A DNA stretch of 64,000 nt from Cladorhizidae sp. MBARI D1340-BT2 (lineage: Eukaryota; Porifera; Demospongiae; Poecilosclerida; Cladorhizidae): positions 18,083,922-18,147,921 of the forward strand of contig JAQNBH010000010.1 of NCBI GenBank assembly GCA_028752905.1, given 5' to 3'. Each line of letters starts with the position of its first letter. Position 1 is the first letter of the stretch. Positions 49,484 to 62,203 of this stretch are shown here, piece after piece. Under the pieces are notes generated by a model that did not search any database, was not told the origin of the DNA, and saw only the letters and a list, made by a program, of their open reading frames with translations. A program made the translations under genes and the position numbers.

Positions 49484-50736
49484 TTTGCTGGCCTCTCTCT
49501 TTTTTTTCTTCTTCTTTTTCACCTCTTACTTTGTGCAATAGTAATTCTACTCGGCAAGCGTAGAACCATGAATTCAGTCAGACATTTGGCATTTGCACTT
49601 GGCTGAACAATTTGATCAGGGAAAAACAACAGCATGTGCCAAGATTTTGTTTGCCATTGAACTTGGAGGAAAAAATTGGATATATCGTATTAAAAAATCG
49701 ACCCATGCTGCTTCGACTACCCTCTGCCACCACTTGGTGATAATATATAGAACTTGGAGGAAAACATGAAGGGAAAAATGAGCACCACTGTGGATTGGAA
49801 CAAGCCTATCGATGTTTAGTTCTTTTACGCATGGAGGGAATAAAGTTGGGCTGAAATGAAATAGTGCAGCTTGTACTTTCGAACATGCCTTCTCTTGTGT
49901 GTTCTTAATTGAACGAGTTTTTATTCGTGGTAAAAGATTGGTTAACAAATGCCTCCACTGGAGTTGATTTCAGCCTTGTGTCATACTCTACTTCTAGTCC
50001 ACTTTGAAGGACAGGATATCTGAAAGTGAGGTCAGCTTTGATAGCTATAAAAAAAAAATGATTTAAAATTGTTAGAAATGGAAAAGAAAAAGGAAGAGTT
50101 GGAGCTTCACAGTCTTTTAAGATCTGTGACAAAGCCAAACTAAGATGTTATGTATATCACAAGTTCAAGTATTGAATGTACTCTCTGCTTCGACTAATAC
50201 CAAGCTGATGTGTCATCTGATGGAGTTCTATATAGTGAAAATTGGGTACAGCATCATCATGTTTGCAGGGGATGCCTGAAGATTGTGTCTCTAAAAACAA
50301 CGAGGGCTGGTTTTGATCAGTGATAGTATCCTTAGTGTGAATGGTTACTATAGGGTTGATATTTCGTGGACTTCTTGCTCATTTTTGTTTCCAATGCAAA
50401 TAGAAATATGTCTGGTCTAGAAGGGGTAAGGATCGTCACGTTTTGACCGTCACTGCGAAGTGAACTTCCAGGTACAAGTTAGTAGTCCTAACGAAAGCTG
50501 ATCTACGGTCCAGGAGAAATTGGCTGACTCTCAATTGATACTAGGACCTTGCGAATGACATAAGAACTTGGGGAAAAGAAGATGAAAAAAATAGAGTGCA
50601 CAAAACATTAGTAGCCGCTGTTGAATTGGAACAAGCCGGAAATCTGTCTCTTCTAGAAGAGTTTTAACGCAGCGGTGAGAAAACATAGCTTGAAGAGAAA
50701 ATGCATTTTATAAGTGATGAAATGTGGTGTCTGGAT

Positions 50737-50856
50737 GCCTACGACCATACCACGTTGAGAACACCGGTTCTCGTCCGATCACCGAAGTTAAGCAGCGTTG
50801 GGCCTGCCCAGTACTTGGATGGGTGACCGCCTGGGAACAGCAGGTGTTGTAGGCTT
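50737..50856 (+). rRNA. 5S rRNA
   Basis: Common form. S spacer upstream. The L spacer downstream (1604 bp) is the only L unit after 31 kb and also carries GATCTTCGG near 52104. Confidence 0.97.
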
Positions 50857-51094
50857 TTTGCTGGCCTCTCTCTTTTTTTTCTTCTCCTCTTACTTTGTGC
50901 AATAGTAATTCTACTCGGCAAGCGTAGAACCATGAATTCAGTCAGACATTTGGCATTTGCACTTGGCTGAACAGTTGGATCAGGGAAAAACAACAGCATG
51001 TGCCAAGATTTTGTTTGCCATTGAACTTGGAGGGAAAAATTGGATATATCGTATTTAAAAAATCGACCCATGCTGCTTCGACTACCTTCTGCGG

Positions 51095-51350
51095 GAGCTA
51101 ATAAAAGGAAAGTAATCAAAACTAATCAATCCTTAAAAAGGCCGTTATACCCTTAAACTGATAAACTCAGACTGAGCTAATAAAAGGAAAGTAATCAAAA
51201 CTAATCAATCCTTAAAAAGGCCGTTATACCCTTAAACTAATAAACTCAGACTGAGCTAATAAAAGGAAAGTAATCAAAACTAATCAATCCTTAAAAAGGC
51301 CGTTATACCCTTAAACTAATAAACTCAGACTGAGCTAATAAAAGGAAAGT
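51095..51350 (+). repeat. 79-bp subrepeat array, three copies plus partial
   Basis: Copies start at 51095, 51174 and 51253, with a partial at 51332. Only the first copy has AAACTGATAA, whereas sister arrays have it in two copies, so the array itself is being homogenised copy by copy. Confidence 0.95.
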
Positions 51351-52340
51351 ATAGAACTTGGAGGAAAACATGAAGGGAAAAATGAGCACCACTGTGGATT
51401 GGAACAAGCCTATCGATGTTTAGTTCTTTTACGCATGGAGGGAATAAAGTTGGGCTGAAATGAAATAGTGCAGCTTGTACTTTCGAACATGCCTTCTCTT
51501 GTGTGTTCTTAATTGAACGAGTTTTTATTCGTGGTAAAAGATTGGTTAACAAATGCCTCCACTGGAGTTGATTTCAGCCTTGTGTCATACTCCACTTCTA
51601 GTCCACTTTGAAGGACAGGATATCTGAAAGTGAGGTCAGCTTTGATAGCTATAAAAAAAAATGATTTAAAATTGTTAGAAATGGAAAAGAAAAAGGAAGA
51701 GTTGGAGCTTCACAGTCTTTTAAGATCTGTGACAAAGCCAAACTTATGATGTTATGTATATCACAAGTTCAAGTATTGAATGTACTCTCTGCTTCGACTA
51801 ATACCAAGCTGATGTGTCATCTGATGGAGTTCTATATAGTGAAAATTGGGTACAGCATCATCATGTTTGCAGGGGATGCCTGAAGATTGTGTCTCTAAAA
51901 ACAACGAGGGCTGGTTTTGATCAGTGATAGTATCCTTAGTGTGAATGGTTACTATAGGGTTGATATTTCGTGGACTTTTTGCTCATTTTTGTTTCCAATG
52001 CAAATAGAAATATGTCTGGTCTAGAAGGGGTAAGGATCGTCACGTTTTGACCGTCACTGCGAAGTGAACTTCCAGGTACAAGTTAGTAGTCCTAACGAAA
52101 GCTGATCTTCGGTCCAGGAGAAATTGGCTGACTCTCAATTGATACTAGGACCTTGCGAATGACATAAGAACTTGGGGAAAAGAAGATGAAAAAAATAGAG
52201 TGCACAAAACATTAGTAGCCGCTGTTGAATTGGAACAAGCCGGAAATCTGTCTCTTCTAGAAGAGTTTTAACGCAGCGGTGAGAAAACATAGCTTGAAGA
52301 GAAAATGCATTTTATAAGTGATGAAATGTGGTGTCTGGAT

Positions 52341-52460
52341 GCCTACGACCATACCACGTTGAGAACACCGGTTCTCGTCCGATCACCGAAGTTAAGCAGC
52401 GTTGGGCCTGCCCAGTACTTGGATGGGTGACCGCCTGGGAACAGCAGGTGTTGTAGGCTT
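52341..52460 (+). rRNA. 5S rRNA
   Basis: Common form. L spacer upstream, S spacer (1375 bp) downstream. Confidence 0.97.
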
Positions 52461-53715
52461 TTTGCTGGCCTCTCTCTTTTTTTCCTTCTTCTTTTTCACC
52501 TCTTACTTTGTGCAATAGTAATTCTACTCGGCAAGCGTAGAACCATGAATTCAGTCAGACATTTGGCATTTGCACTTGGCTGAACAATTTGATCAGGGAA
52601 AAACAACAGCATGTGCCAAGATTTTGTTTGCCATTGAACTTGGAGGAAAAAATTGGATATATCGTATTAAAAAAATCGGCCCATGCTGCTTCGACTACCC
52701 TCTGCCACCACTTGGTGATAATATATAGAACTTGGAGGAAAACATGAAGGGAAAAATGAGCACCACTGTGGATTGGAACAAGCCTATCGATGTTTAGTTC
52801 TTTTACGCGTGGAGGGAATAAAGTTGGGCTGAAATGAAATAGTGCAGCTTGTACTTTCGAACATGCCTTCTCTGGTGTGTCCTTAATTGAACGAGTTTTT
52901 ATTCGTGGTAAAAGATTTGTTAACAAATGCCTCCACTGGAGTTGATTTCAGCCTTGTGTCATACTCCACTTCTAGTCCACTTTGAAGGACAGGATATCTG
53001 AAAGTGAGGTCAGATTTGATAGCTATAAAAAAACAATGATTTAAAATTGTTAGAAATGGAAAAGAAAAAGGAAGAGTTGGAGCTTCACAGTCATTTAAGA
53101 TCTGTGACAAAGCCAAACTTATGATGTTATGTATATCACAAGTTCAAGTATTGAATGTACTCTCTGCTTCGACTAATACCAAGCTGATGTGTCATCTGAT
53201 GGAGTTCTATATAGTGAAAATTGGGTACAGCATCATCATGTTTGCAGGGGGTGCCTGAAGATTGTGTCTCTAAAAACAACGAGGGCTGGTTTTGATCAGT
53301 GATAGTATCCTTAGTGTGAATGGTTACTATAGGGTTTATATTTCGTGGACTTTTTGCTCATTTTTGTTTCCAATGCAAATAGAAATATGTCTGGTCTAGA
53401 AGGGGTAAGGATCGTCACGTTTTGACCGTCACTGCGAAGTGAACTTCCAGGTACAAGTTAGTAGTCCTAACGAAAGCTGATCTACGGTCCAGGAGAAATT
53501 GGCTGACTCTCAATTGATACTAGGACCTTGCGAATGACATAAGAACTTGGGGAAAAGAAGATGAAAAAAATAGAGTGCACAAAACATTAGTAACCGCTGT
53601 TGAATTGGAACAAGCCGGAAATCTGTCTCTTCTAGAAGAGTTTTAACGCAGCGGTGAGAAAACATAGCTTGAAGAGAAAATGCATTTTATAAGTGATGAA
53701 ATGTGGTGTCTGGAT

Positions 53716-53835
53716 GCCTACGACCATACCACGTTGAGAACACCGGTTCTCGTCCGATCACCGAAGTTAAGCAGCGTTGGGCCTGCCCAGTACTTGGATG
53801 GGTGACCGCCTGGGAACAGCAGGTGTTGTAGGCTT
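53716..53835 (+). rRNA. 5S rRNA
   Basis: Common form. S spacers on both sides. The downstream spacer shares GCCTCAACTGG with the unit after 40983 but has AAAGCCGATC instead of GATCTTCGG. Confidence 0.97.
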
Positions 53836-55089
53836 TTTGCTGGCCTCTCTCTTTTTTTCCTTCTTCTTTTTCACCTCTTACTTTGTGCAATAGTAATTCT
53901 ACTCAGCAAGCGTAGAACCATGAATTCAGTCAGACATTTGGCATTTGCACTTGGCTGAACAGTTTGATCAGGGAAAAACAACAGCATGTGCCAAGATTTT
54001 GTTTGCCATTGAACTTGGAGGAAAAAATTGGATATATCGTATTTAAAAAATCGACCCATGCTGCTTCGACTACCTTCTGCCACCACTTGGTGATAATATA
54101 TAGAACTTGGAGGAAAACATGAAGGGAAAAATGAGCACCACTGTGGATTGGAACAAGCCTATCGATGTTTAGTTCTTTTACGCGTGGAGGGAATAAAGTT
54201 GGGCTGAAATGAAATAGTGCAGCTTGTACTTTCGAACATGCCTTCTCTTGTGTGTTCTTAATTGAACGAGTTTTTATTCGTGGTAAAAGATTGGTTAACA
54301 AATGCCTCAACTGGAGTTGATTTCAGCCTTGTGTCATACTCCACTTCTAGTCCACTTTGAAGGACAGGATATCTGAAAGTGAGGTCAGCTTTGATAGCTA
54401 TAAAAAAAAATGATTTAAAATTGTTAGAAATGGAAAAGAAAAAGGAAGAGTTGGAGCTTCACAGTCTATTAAGATCTGTGACAAAGCCAAACTTATGATG
54501 TTATGTATATCACAAGTTCAAGTATTGAATGTACTCTCTGCTTCGACTAATACCAAGCTGATGTGTCATCTGATGGAGTTCTATATAGTGAAAATTGGGT
54601 ACAGCATCATCATGTTTGCAGGGGATGCCTGAAGATTGTGTCTCTAAAAACAACGAGGGCTGGTTTTGATCAGTGATAGTATCCTTAGTGTGAATGGTTA
54701 CTATAGGGTTGATATTTCGTGGACTTTTTGCTCATTTTTGTTTCCAATGCAAATAGAAATATGTCTGGTCTAGAAGGGGTAAGGATCGTCACGTTTTGAC
54801 CGTCACTGCGAAGTGAACTTCCAGGTACAAGTTAGTAGTCCTAACGAAAGCCGATCTACGGTCCAGGAGAAATTGGCTGACTCTCAATTGATACTAGGAC
54901 CTTGCGAATGACATAAGAACTTGGGGAAAATAAGATGAAAAAAATAGAGTGCACAAAACATTAGTAGCCGCTGTTGAATTGGAACAAGCCGGAAATCTGT
55001 CTCTTCTAGAAGAGTTTTAACGCAGCAGTGAGAAAACATAGCTTGAAGAGAAAATGCATTTTATAAGTGATGAAATGTGGTGTCTGGAT

Positions 55090-55209
55090 GCCTACGACCA
55101 TACCACGTTGAGAACACCGGTTCTCGTCCGATCACCGAAGTTAAGCAGCGTTGGGCCTGCCCAGTACTTGGATGGGTGACCGCCTGGGAACAGCAGGTGT
55201 TGTAGGCTT
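55090..55209 (+). rRNA. 5S rRNA
   Basis: Common form. Between S spacers. The flank upstream has GCAGCAGTGAG in place of GCAGCGGTGAG. Confidence 0.97.
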
Positions 55210-56464
55210 TTTGCTGGCCTCTCTCTTTTTTTTCTTCTTCTTTTTCACCTCTTACTTTGTGCAATAGTAATTCTACTCGGCAAGCGTAGAACCATGAATT
55301 CAGTCAGACATTTGGCATTTGCACTTGGCTGAACAATTTGATCAGGGAAAAACAACAGCATGTGCCAAGATTTTGTTTGCCATTGAACTTGGAGGAAAAA
55401 ATTGGATATATCGTATTAAAAAAATCGACCCATGCTGCTTCGACTACCCTCTGCCACCACTTGGTGATAATATATAGAACTTGGAGGAAAACATGAAGGG
55501 AAAAATGAGCACCACTGTGGATTGGAACAAGCCTATCGATGTTTAGTTCTTTTACGCGTGGAGGGAATAAAGTTGGGCTGAAATGAAATAGTGCAGCTTG
55601 TACTTTCGAACATGCCTTCTCTTGTGTGTTCTTAATTGAACGAGTTTTTATTCGTGGTAAAAGATTTGTTAACAAATGCCTCCACTGGAGTTGATTTCAG
55701 CCTTGTGTCATACTCCACTTCTAGTCCACTTTGAAGGACAGGATATCTGAAAGTGAGGTCAGATTTGATAGCTATAAAAAAACAATGATTTAAAATTGTT
55801 AGAAATGGAAAAGAAAAAGGAAGAGTTGGAGCTTCACAGTCATTTAAGATCTGTGACAAAGCCAAACTTATGATGTTATGTATATCACAAGTTCAAGTAT
55901 TGAATGTACTCTCTGCTTCGACTAATACCAAGCTGATGTGTCATCTGATGGAGTTCTATATAGTGAAAATTGGGTACAGCATCATCATGTTTGCAGGGGG
56001 TGCCTGAAGATTGTGTCTCTAAAAACAACGAGGGCTGGTTTTGATCAGTGATAGTATCCTTAGTGTGAATGGTTACTATAGGGTTTATATTTCGTGGACT
56101 TTTTGCTCATTTTTGTTTCCAATGCAAATAGAAATATGTCTGGTCTAGAAGGGGTAAGGATCGTCACGTTTTGACCGTCACTGCGAAGTGAACTTCCAGG
56201 TACAAGTTAGTAGTCCTAACGAAAGCTGATCTACGGTCCAGGAGAAATTGGCTGACTCTCAATTGATACTAAGACCTTGCGAATGACATAAGAACTTGGG
56301 GAAAAGAAGATGAAAAAAATAGAGTGCACAAAACATTAGTAACCGCTGTTGAATTGGAACAAGCCGGAAATCTGTCTCTTCTAGAAGAGTTTTAACGCAG
56401 CGGTGAGAAAACATAGCTTGAAGAGAAAATGCATTTTATAAGTGATGAAATGTGGTGTCTGAAT

Positions 56465-56584
56465 GCCTACGACCATACCACGTTGAGAACACCGGTTCTC
56501 GTCCGATCACCGAAGTTAAGCAGCGTTGGGCCTGCCCAGTACTTGGATGGGTGACCGCCTGGGAACAGCAGGTGTTGTAGGCTT
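56465..56584 (+). rRNA. 5S rRNA
   Basis: Common gene body. The base at -4 is A (CTGAATGCC) where the other copies have G. C spacer (1440 bp) downstream. Confidence 0.97.
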
Positions 56585-57740
56585 TTTGCTGGCCTCTCTC
56601 TTTTTTTCCTTCTTCTTTTTCACCTCTTACTTTGTGCAATAGTAATTCTACTCAGCAAGCGTAGAACCATGAATTCAGTCAGACATTTGGCATTTGCACT
56701 TGGCTGAACAGTTTGATCAGGGAAAAACAACAGCATGTGCCAAGATTTTGTTTGCCATTGAACTTGGAGGAAAAAATTGGATATATCGTATTTAAAAAAT
56801 CGACCCATGCTGCTTCGACTACCTTCTGCCACCACTTGGTGATAATATATAGAACTTGGAGGAAAACATGAAGGGAAAAATGAGCACCACTGTGGATTGG
56901 AACAAGCCTATCGATGTTTAGTTCTTTTACGCGTGGAGGGAATAAAGTTGGGCTGAAATGAAATAGTGCAGCTTGTACTTTCGAACATGCCTTCTCTTGT
57001 GTGTTCTTAATTGAACGAGTTTTTATTCGTGGTAAAAGATTGGTTAACAAATGCCTCCACTGGAGTTGATTTCAGCCTTGTGTCATACTCCACTTCTAGT
57101 CCACTTTGAAGGACAGGATATCTGAAAGTGAGGTCAGCTTTGATAGCTATAAAAAAAAATGATTTAAAATTGTTAGAAATGGAAAAGAAAAAGGAAGAGT
57201 TGGAGCTTCACAGTCTTTTAAGATCTGTAACAAAGCCAAACTTATGATGTTATGTATATCACAAGTTCAAGTATTGAATGTACTCTCTGCTTCGACTAAT
57301 ACCAAGCTGATGTGTCATCTGATGGAGTTCTATATAGTGAAAATTGGGTACAGCATCATCATGTTTGCAGGGGATGCCTGAAGATTGTGTCTCTAAAAAC
57401 AACGAGGGCTGGTTTTGATCAGTGATAGTATCCTTAGTGTGAATGGTTACTATAGGGTTGATATTTCGTGGACTTTTTGCTCATTTTTGTTTCCAATCTG
57501 GTCTAGAAGGGGTAAGGATCGTCACGTTTTGACCGTCACTGCGAAGTGAACTTCCAGGTAGAAGTTAGCAGTCCTAACGAAAGCTGATCTACGGTCCAGG
57601 AGAAATTGGCTGACCCTCAATTGATACTAGGACCTTGCGAATGACATAAGAACTTGGGGGAAAGAAGATGAAAAAATAGAGTGCACAAAACATTAGTAAC
57701 CGCTGTTGAATTGGAACAAGCCGGAAATCTGTCTCTTCTA

Positions 57741-57823
57741 TATTATGAAACAGATGTTAAGACTTGTCACATTATGAAACAGATGTTAAGAATAGTGTCA
57801 TATTATGAAACAGATGTCATATT
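57741..57823 (+). repeat. C-class 83-bp spacer insert
   Basis: Three TATGAAACAGATGT motifs, 82 bp before the gene at 57905. Confidence 0.9.
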
Positions 57824-57904
57824 GAAGAGTTTTAACGCAGCGGTAAGAAAACATAGCTTGAAGAGAAAATGCATTTTATAAGTGATGAAATGTGCTGTCT
57901 GGAT

Positions 57905-58024
57905 GCCTACGACCATACCACGTTGAGAACACCGGTTCTCGTCCGATCACCGAAGTTAAGCAGCGTTGGGCCTGCCCAGTACTTGGATGGGTGACCGCCT
58001 GGGAACAGCAGGTGTTGTAGGCTT
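57905..58024 (+). rRNA. 5S rRNA
   Basis: Common form. C spacer upstream, S spacer (1375 bp) downstream. The downstream spacer has ATGTCCCGTCTAG near 58951 where others have ATGTCTGGTCTAG. Confidence 0.97.
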
Positions 58025-59279
58025 TTTGCTGGCCTCTCTCTTTTTTTTCTTCTTCTTTTTCACCTCTTACTTTGTGCAATAGTAATTCTACTCGGCAAGC
58101 GTAGAACCATGAATTCAGTCAGACATTTGGCATTTGCACTTGGCTGAACAATTTGATCAGGGAAAAACAACAGCATGTGCCAAGATTTTGTTTGCCATTG
58201 AACTTGGAGGAAAAAATTGGATATATCGTATTTAAAAAATCGACCCATGCTGCTTCGACTACCCTCTGCCACCACTTGGTGATAATATATAGAACTTGGA
58301 GGAAAACATGAAGGGAAAAATGAGCACCACTGTGGATTGGAACAAGCCTATCGATGTTTAGTTCTTTTACGCATGGAGGGAATAAAGTTGGGCTGAAATG
58401 AAATAGTGCAGCTTGTACTTTCGAACATGCCTTCTCTTGTGTGTTCTTAATTGAACGAGTTTTTATTCGTGGTAAAAGATTGGTTAACAAATGCCTCCAC
58501 TGGAGTTGATTTCAGCCTTGTGTCATACTCCACTTCTAGTCCACTTTGAAGGACAGGATATCTGAAAGTGAGGTCAGCTTTGATAGCTATAAAAAAAAAA
58601 TGATTTAAAATTGTTAGAAATGGAAAAGAAAAAGGAAGAGTTGGAGCTTCACAGTCTTTTAAGATCTGTGACAAAGCCAAACTTATGATGTTATGTATAT
58701 CACAAGTTCAAGTATTGAATGTACTCTCTGCTTCGACTAATACCAAGCTGATGTGTCATCTGATGGAGTTCTATATAGTGAAAATTGGGTACAGCATCAT
58801 CATGTTTGCAGGGGATGCCTGAAGATTGTGTCTCTAAAAACAACGAGGGCTGGTTTTGATCAGTGATAGTATCCTTAGTGTGAATGGTTACTATAGGGTT
58901 GATATTTCGTGGACTTTTTGCTCATTTTTGTTTCCAATGCAAATAGAAATATGTCCCGTCTAGAAGGGGTAAGGATCGTCACGTTTTGACCGTCACTGCG
59001 AAGTGAACTTCCAGGTACAAGTTAGTAGTCCTAACGAAAGCTGATCTACGGTCCAGGAGAAATTGGCTGACTCTCAATTGATACTAGGACCTTGCGAATG
59101 ACATAAGAACTTGGGGGAAAGAAGATGAAAAAAATAGAGTGCACAAAACATTAGTAGCCGCTGTTGAATTGGAACAAGCCGGAAATCTGTCTCTTCTAGA
59201 AGAGTTTTAACGCAGCGGTGAGAAAACATAGCTTGAAGAGAAAATGCATTTTATAAGTGATGAAATGTGGTGTCTGGAT

Positions 59280-59397
59280 GCCTACGACCATACCACGTTG
59301 AGAACACCGGTTCTCGTCCGATCACCGAAGAAGCAGCGTTGGGCCTGCCCAGTACTTGGATGGGTGACCGCCTGGGAACAGCAGGTGTTGTAGGCTT
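59280..59397 (+). pseudogene. 5S rRNA gene with 2-nt deletion in Box A
   Basis: The gene reads CCGAAGAAGCAG where all others read CCGAAGTTAAGCAG, so residues 52-53 are lost and the length is 118 nt. The gap is in Box A and in the helix III/II junction of the RNA. Transcription and ribosome assembly are both likely impaired. The next spacer also carries unusual changes, which suggests a relaxed stretch near the array's right end. Confidence 0.85.
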
Positions 59398-60576
59398 TTT
59401 GCTGGCCTCTCTCTCTTTTTTTTCTTCTTTTTCACCTCTTACTTTGTGCAATAGTAATTCTACTCGGCAAGCGTAGAACCATGAATTCAGTCAGACATTT
59501 GGCATTTGCACTTGGCTGAACAATTTGATCAGGGAAAAACAACAGCATGTGCCAAGATTTTGTTTGCCATTGAACTTGGAGGAAAAAATTGGATATATCG
59601 TATTAAAAAAATCGACCCATACTGCTTCGACTACCCTCTGCCACCACTTGGTGATAATATATAGAACTTGGAGGAAAACATGAAGGGAAAAATGAGCACC
59701 ACTGTGGATTGGAACAAGCCTATCGATGTTTAGTTCTTTTACGCGTGGAGGGAATAAAGTTGGGCTGAAATGAAATAGTGCAGCTTGTACTTTCGAACAT
59801 GCCTTCTCTTGTGTGTTCTTAATTGAACGAGTTTTTATTCGTGGTAAAAGATTGGTTAACAAATGCCTCCACTGGAGTTGATTTCAGCCTTGTGCATACT
59901 CCACTTCTAGTCCACTTTGAAGGACAGGATATCTGAAAGTGAGGTCAGCTTTGATAGCTATAAAAAAAAAATGATTTAAAATTGTTAGAAATGGAAAAGA
60001 AAAAGGAAGAGTTGGAGCTTCACAGTCATTTAAGATCTGTGACAAAGCCAAACTTATGATGTTATGTATATCACAAGTTCAAGTATTGAATGTACTCTCT
60101 GCTTCGACTAATACCAAGCTGATGTGTCATCTGATGGAGTTCTATATAGTGAAAATTGGGTACAGCATCATCATGTTTGCAGGGGATGCCTGAAGATTGT
60201 GTCTCTAAAAACAACGAGGGCTGGTTTTGATCAGTGATAGTATCCTTAGTGTGAATGGTTACTATAGGGTTTATATTTCGTGGACTTTTTGCTCATTTTT
60301 GTTTCCAATGCAAATAGAAATATGTCTGGTCTAGAAGGGGTAAGGATCGTCACGTTTTGACCGTCACTGCGAAGTGAACTTCCAGGTACAAGTTAGTAGT
60401 CCTAACGAAAGCTGATCTACGGTCCAGGAGAAATTGGCTGACTCTCAATTGATACTAGGACCTTGCGAATGACATAAGAACTTGGGGAAAAGAAGATGAA
60501 AAAAATAGAGTGCACAAAACATTAGTAGCCGCTGTTGAATTGGAATTTAACGCAGCGGTGAGAAAACATAGCTTGA

Positions 60577-60754
60577 AGAGAAAATGCATTTTATAAGTGA
60601 TGAAATGTGGTGTCTGGATGCCTACGACCATACCACGTTGAGAACACCGGTTCTCGTCCGATCACAGAGAAAATGCATTTTATAAGTGATGAAATGTGGT
60701 GTCTGGATGCCTACGACCATACCACGTTGAGAACACCGGTTCTCGTCCGATCAC
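60577..60754 (+). repeat. 89-bp tandem duplication covering 5S promoter and 5' end
   Basis: The segment from AGAGAAAATGC to GATCAC occurs at 60577-60665 and again from 60666. The first copy ends inside a 5S gene and the second runs into a complete gene. Just before it, about 31 bp including the palindrome are deleted (TTGGAA joined to TTTAACG near 60545). Confidence 0.9.
60620..60665 (+). pseudogene. 5S rRNA 5' fragment (46 nt)
   Basis: Residues 1-46 of the 5S gene, with its own TATA-like element, are cut off by the 89-bp duplication. Box A, Box C and the terminator are absent, so no 5S transcript is expected. Confidence 0.92.
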
Positions 60755-60828
60755 CGAAGTTAAGCAGCGTTGGGCCTGCCCAGTACTTGGATGGGTGACC
60801 GCCTGGGAACAGCAGGTGTTGTAGGCTT
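60709..60828 (+). rRNA. 5S rRNA
   Basis: Common form, complete. Its upstream flank is the second copy of the 89-bp duplication, so a 46-nt 5S fragment lies 43 bp before it. S spacer (1375 bp) downstream. Confidence 0.96.
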
Positions 60829-62083
60829 TTTGCTGGCCTCTCTCTTTTTTTTCTTCTTCTTTTTCACCTCTTACTTTGTGCAATAGTAATTCTACTCGGC
60901 AAGCGTAGAACCATGAATTCAGTCAGACATTTGGCATTTGCACTTGGCTGAACAATTTGATCAGGGAAAAACAACAGCATGTGCCAAGATTTTGTTTGCC
61001 ATTGAACTTGGAGGAAAAAATTGGATATATCGTATTTAAAAAATCGACCCATGCTGCTTCGACTACCCTCTGCCACCACTTGGTGATAATATATAGAACT
61101 TGGAGGAAAACATGAAGGGAAAAATGAGCACCACTGTGGATTGGAACAAGCCTATCGATGTTTAGTTCTTTTACGCGTGGAGGGAATAAAGTTAGGCTGA
61201 AATGAAATAGTGCAGCTTGTACTTTCGAACATGCCTTCTCTTGTGTGTTCTTAATTGAACGAGTTTTTATTCGTGGTAAAAGATTGGTTAACAAATGCCT
61301 CCACTGGAGTTGATTTCAGCCTTGTGTCATACTCCACTTCTAGTCCACTTTGAAGGACAGGATATCTGAAAGTGAGGTCAGCTTTGATAGCTATAAAAAA
61401 AAAATGATTTAAAATTGTTAGAAATGGAAAAGAAAAAGGAAGAGTTGGAGCTTCACAGTCATTTAAGATCTGTGACAAAGCCAAACTTATGATGTTATGT
61501 ATATCACAAGTTCAAGTATTGAATGTACTCTCTGCTTCGACTAATACCAAGCTGATGTGTCATCTGATGGAGTTCTATATAGTGAAAATTGGGTACAGCA
61601 TCATCATGTTTGCAGGGGATGCCTGAAGATTGTGTCTCTAAAAACAACGAGGGCTGGTTTTGATCAGTGATAGTATCCTTAGTGTGAATGGTTACTATAG
61701 GGTTGATATTTCGTGGACTTTTTGCTCATTTTTGTTTCCAATGCAAATAGAAATATGTCTGGTCTAGAAGGGGTAAGGATCGTCACGTTTTGACCGTCAC
61801 TGCGAAGTGAACTTCCAGGTACAAGTTAGTAGTCCTAACGAAAGCTGATCTACGGTCCAGGAGAAATTGGCTGACTCTCAATTGATACTAGGACCTTGCG
61901 AATGACATAAGAACTTGGGGAAAAGAAGATGAAAAAAATAGAGTGCACAAAACATTAGTAGCCGCTGTTGAATTGGAACAAGCCGGAAATCTGTCTCTTC
62001 TAGAAGAGTTTTAACGCAGCGGTGAGAAAACATAGCTTGAAGAGAAAATGCATTTTATAAGTGATGAAATGTGGTGTCTGGAT

Positions 62084-62203
62084 GCCTACGACCATACCAC
62101 GTTGAGAACACCGGTTCTCGTCCGATCACCAAAGTTAAGCAGCGTTGGGCCTGCCCAGTACTTGGATGGGTGACCGCCTGGGAACAGCAGGTGTTGTAGG
62201 CTT
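62084..62203 (+). rRNA. 5S rRNA (G48A variant)
   Basis: G to A at residue 48 should replace helix III pair C29-G48 by a C-A mismatch, so this last copy may be impaired. The internal promoter boxes and terminator are intact. The spacer after it is cut at 63048 by the retrotransposon. Confidence 0.9.
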
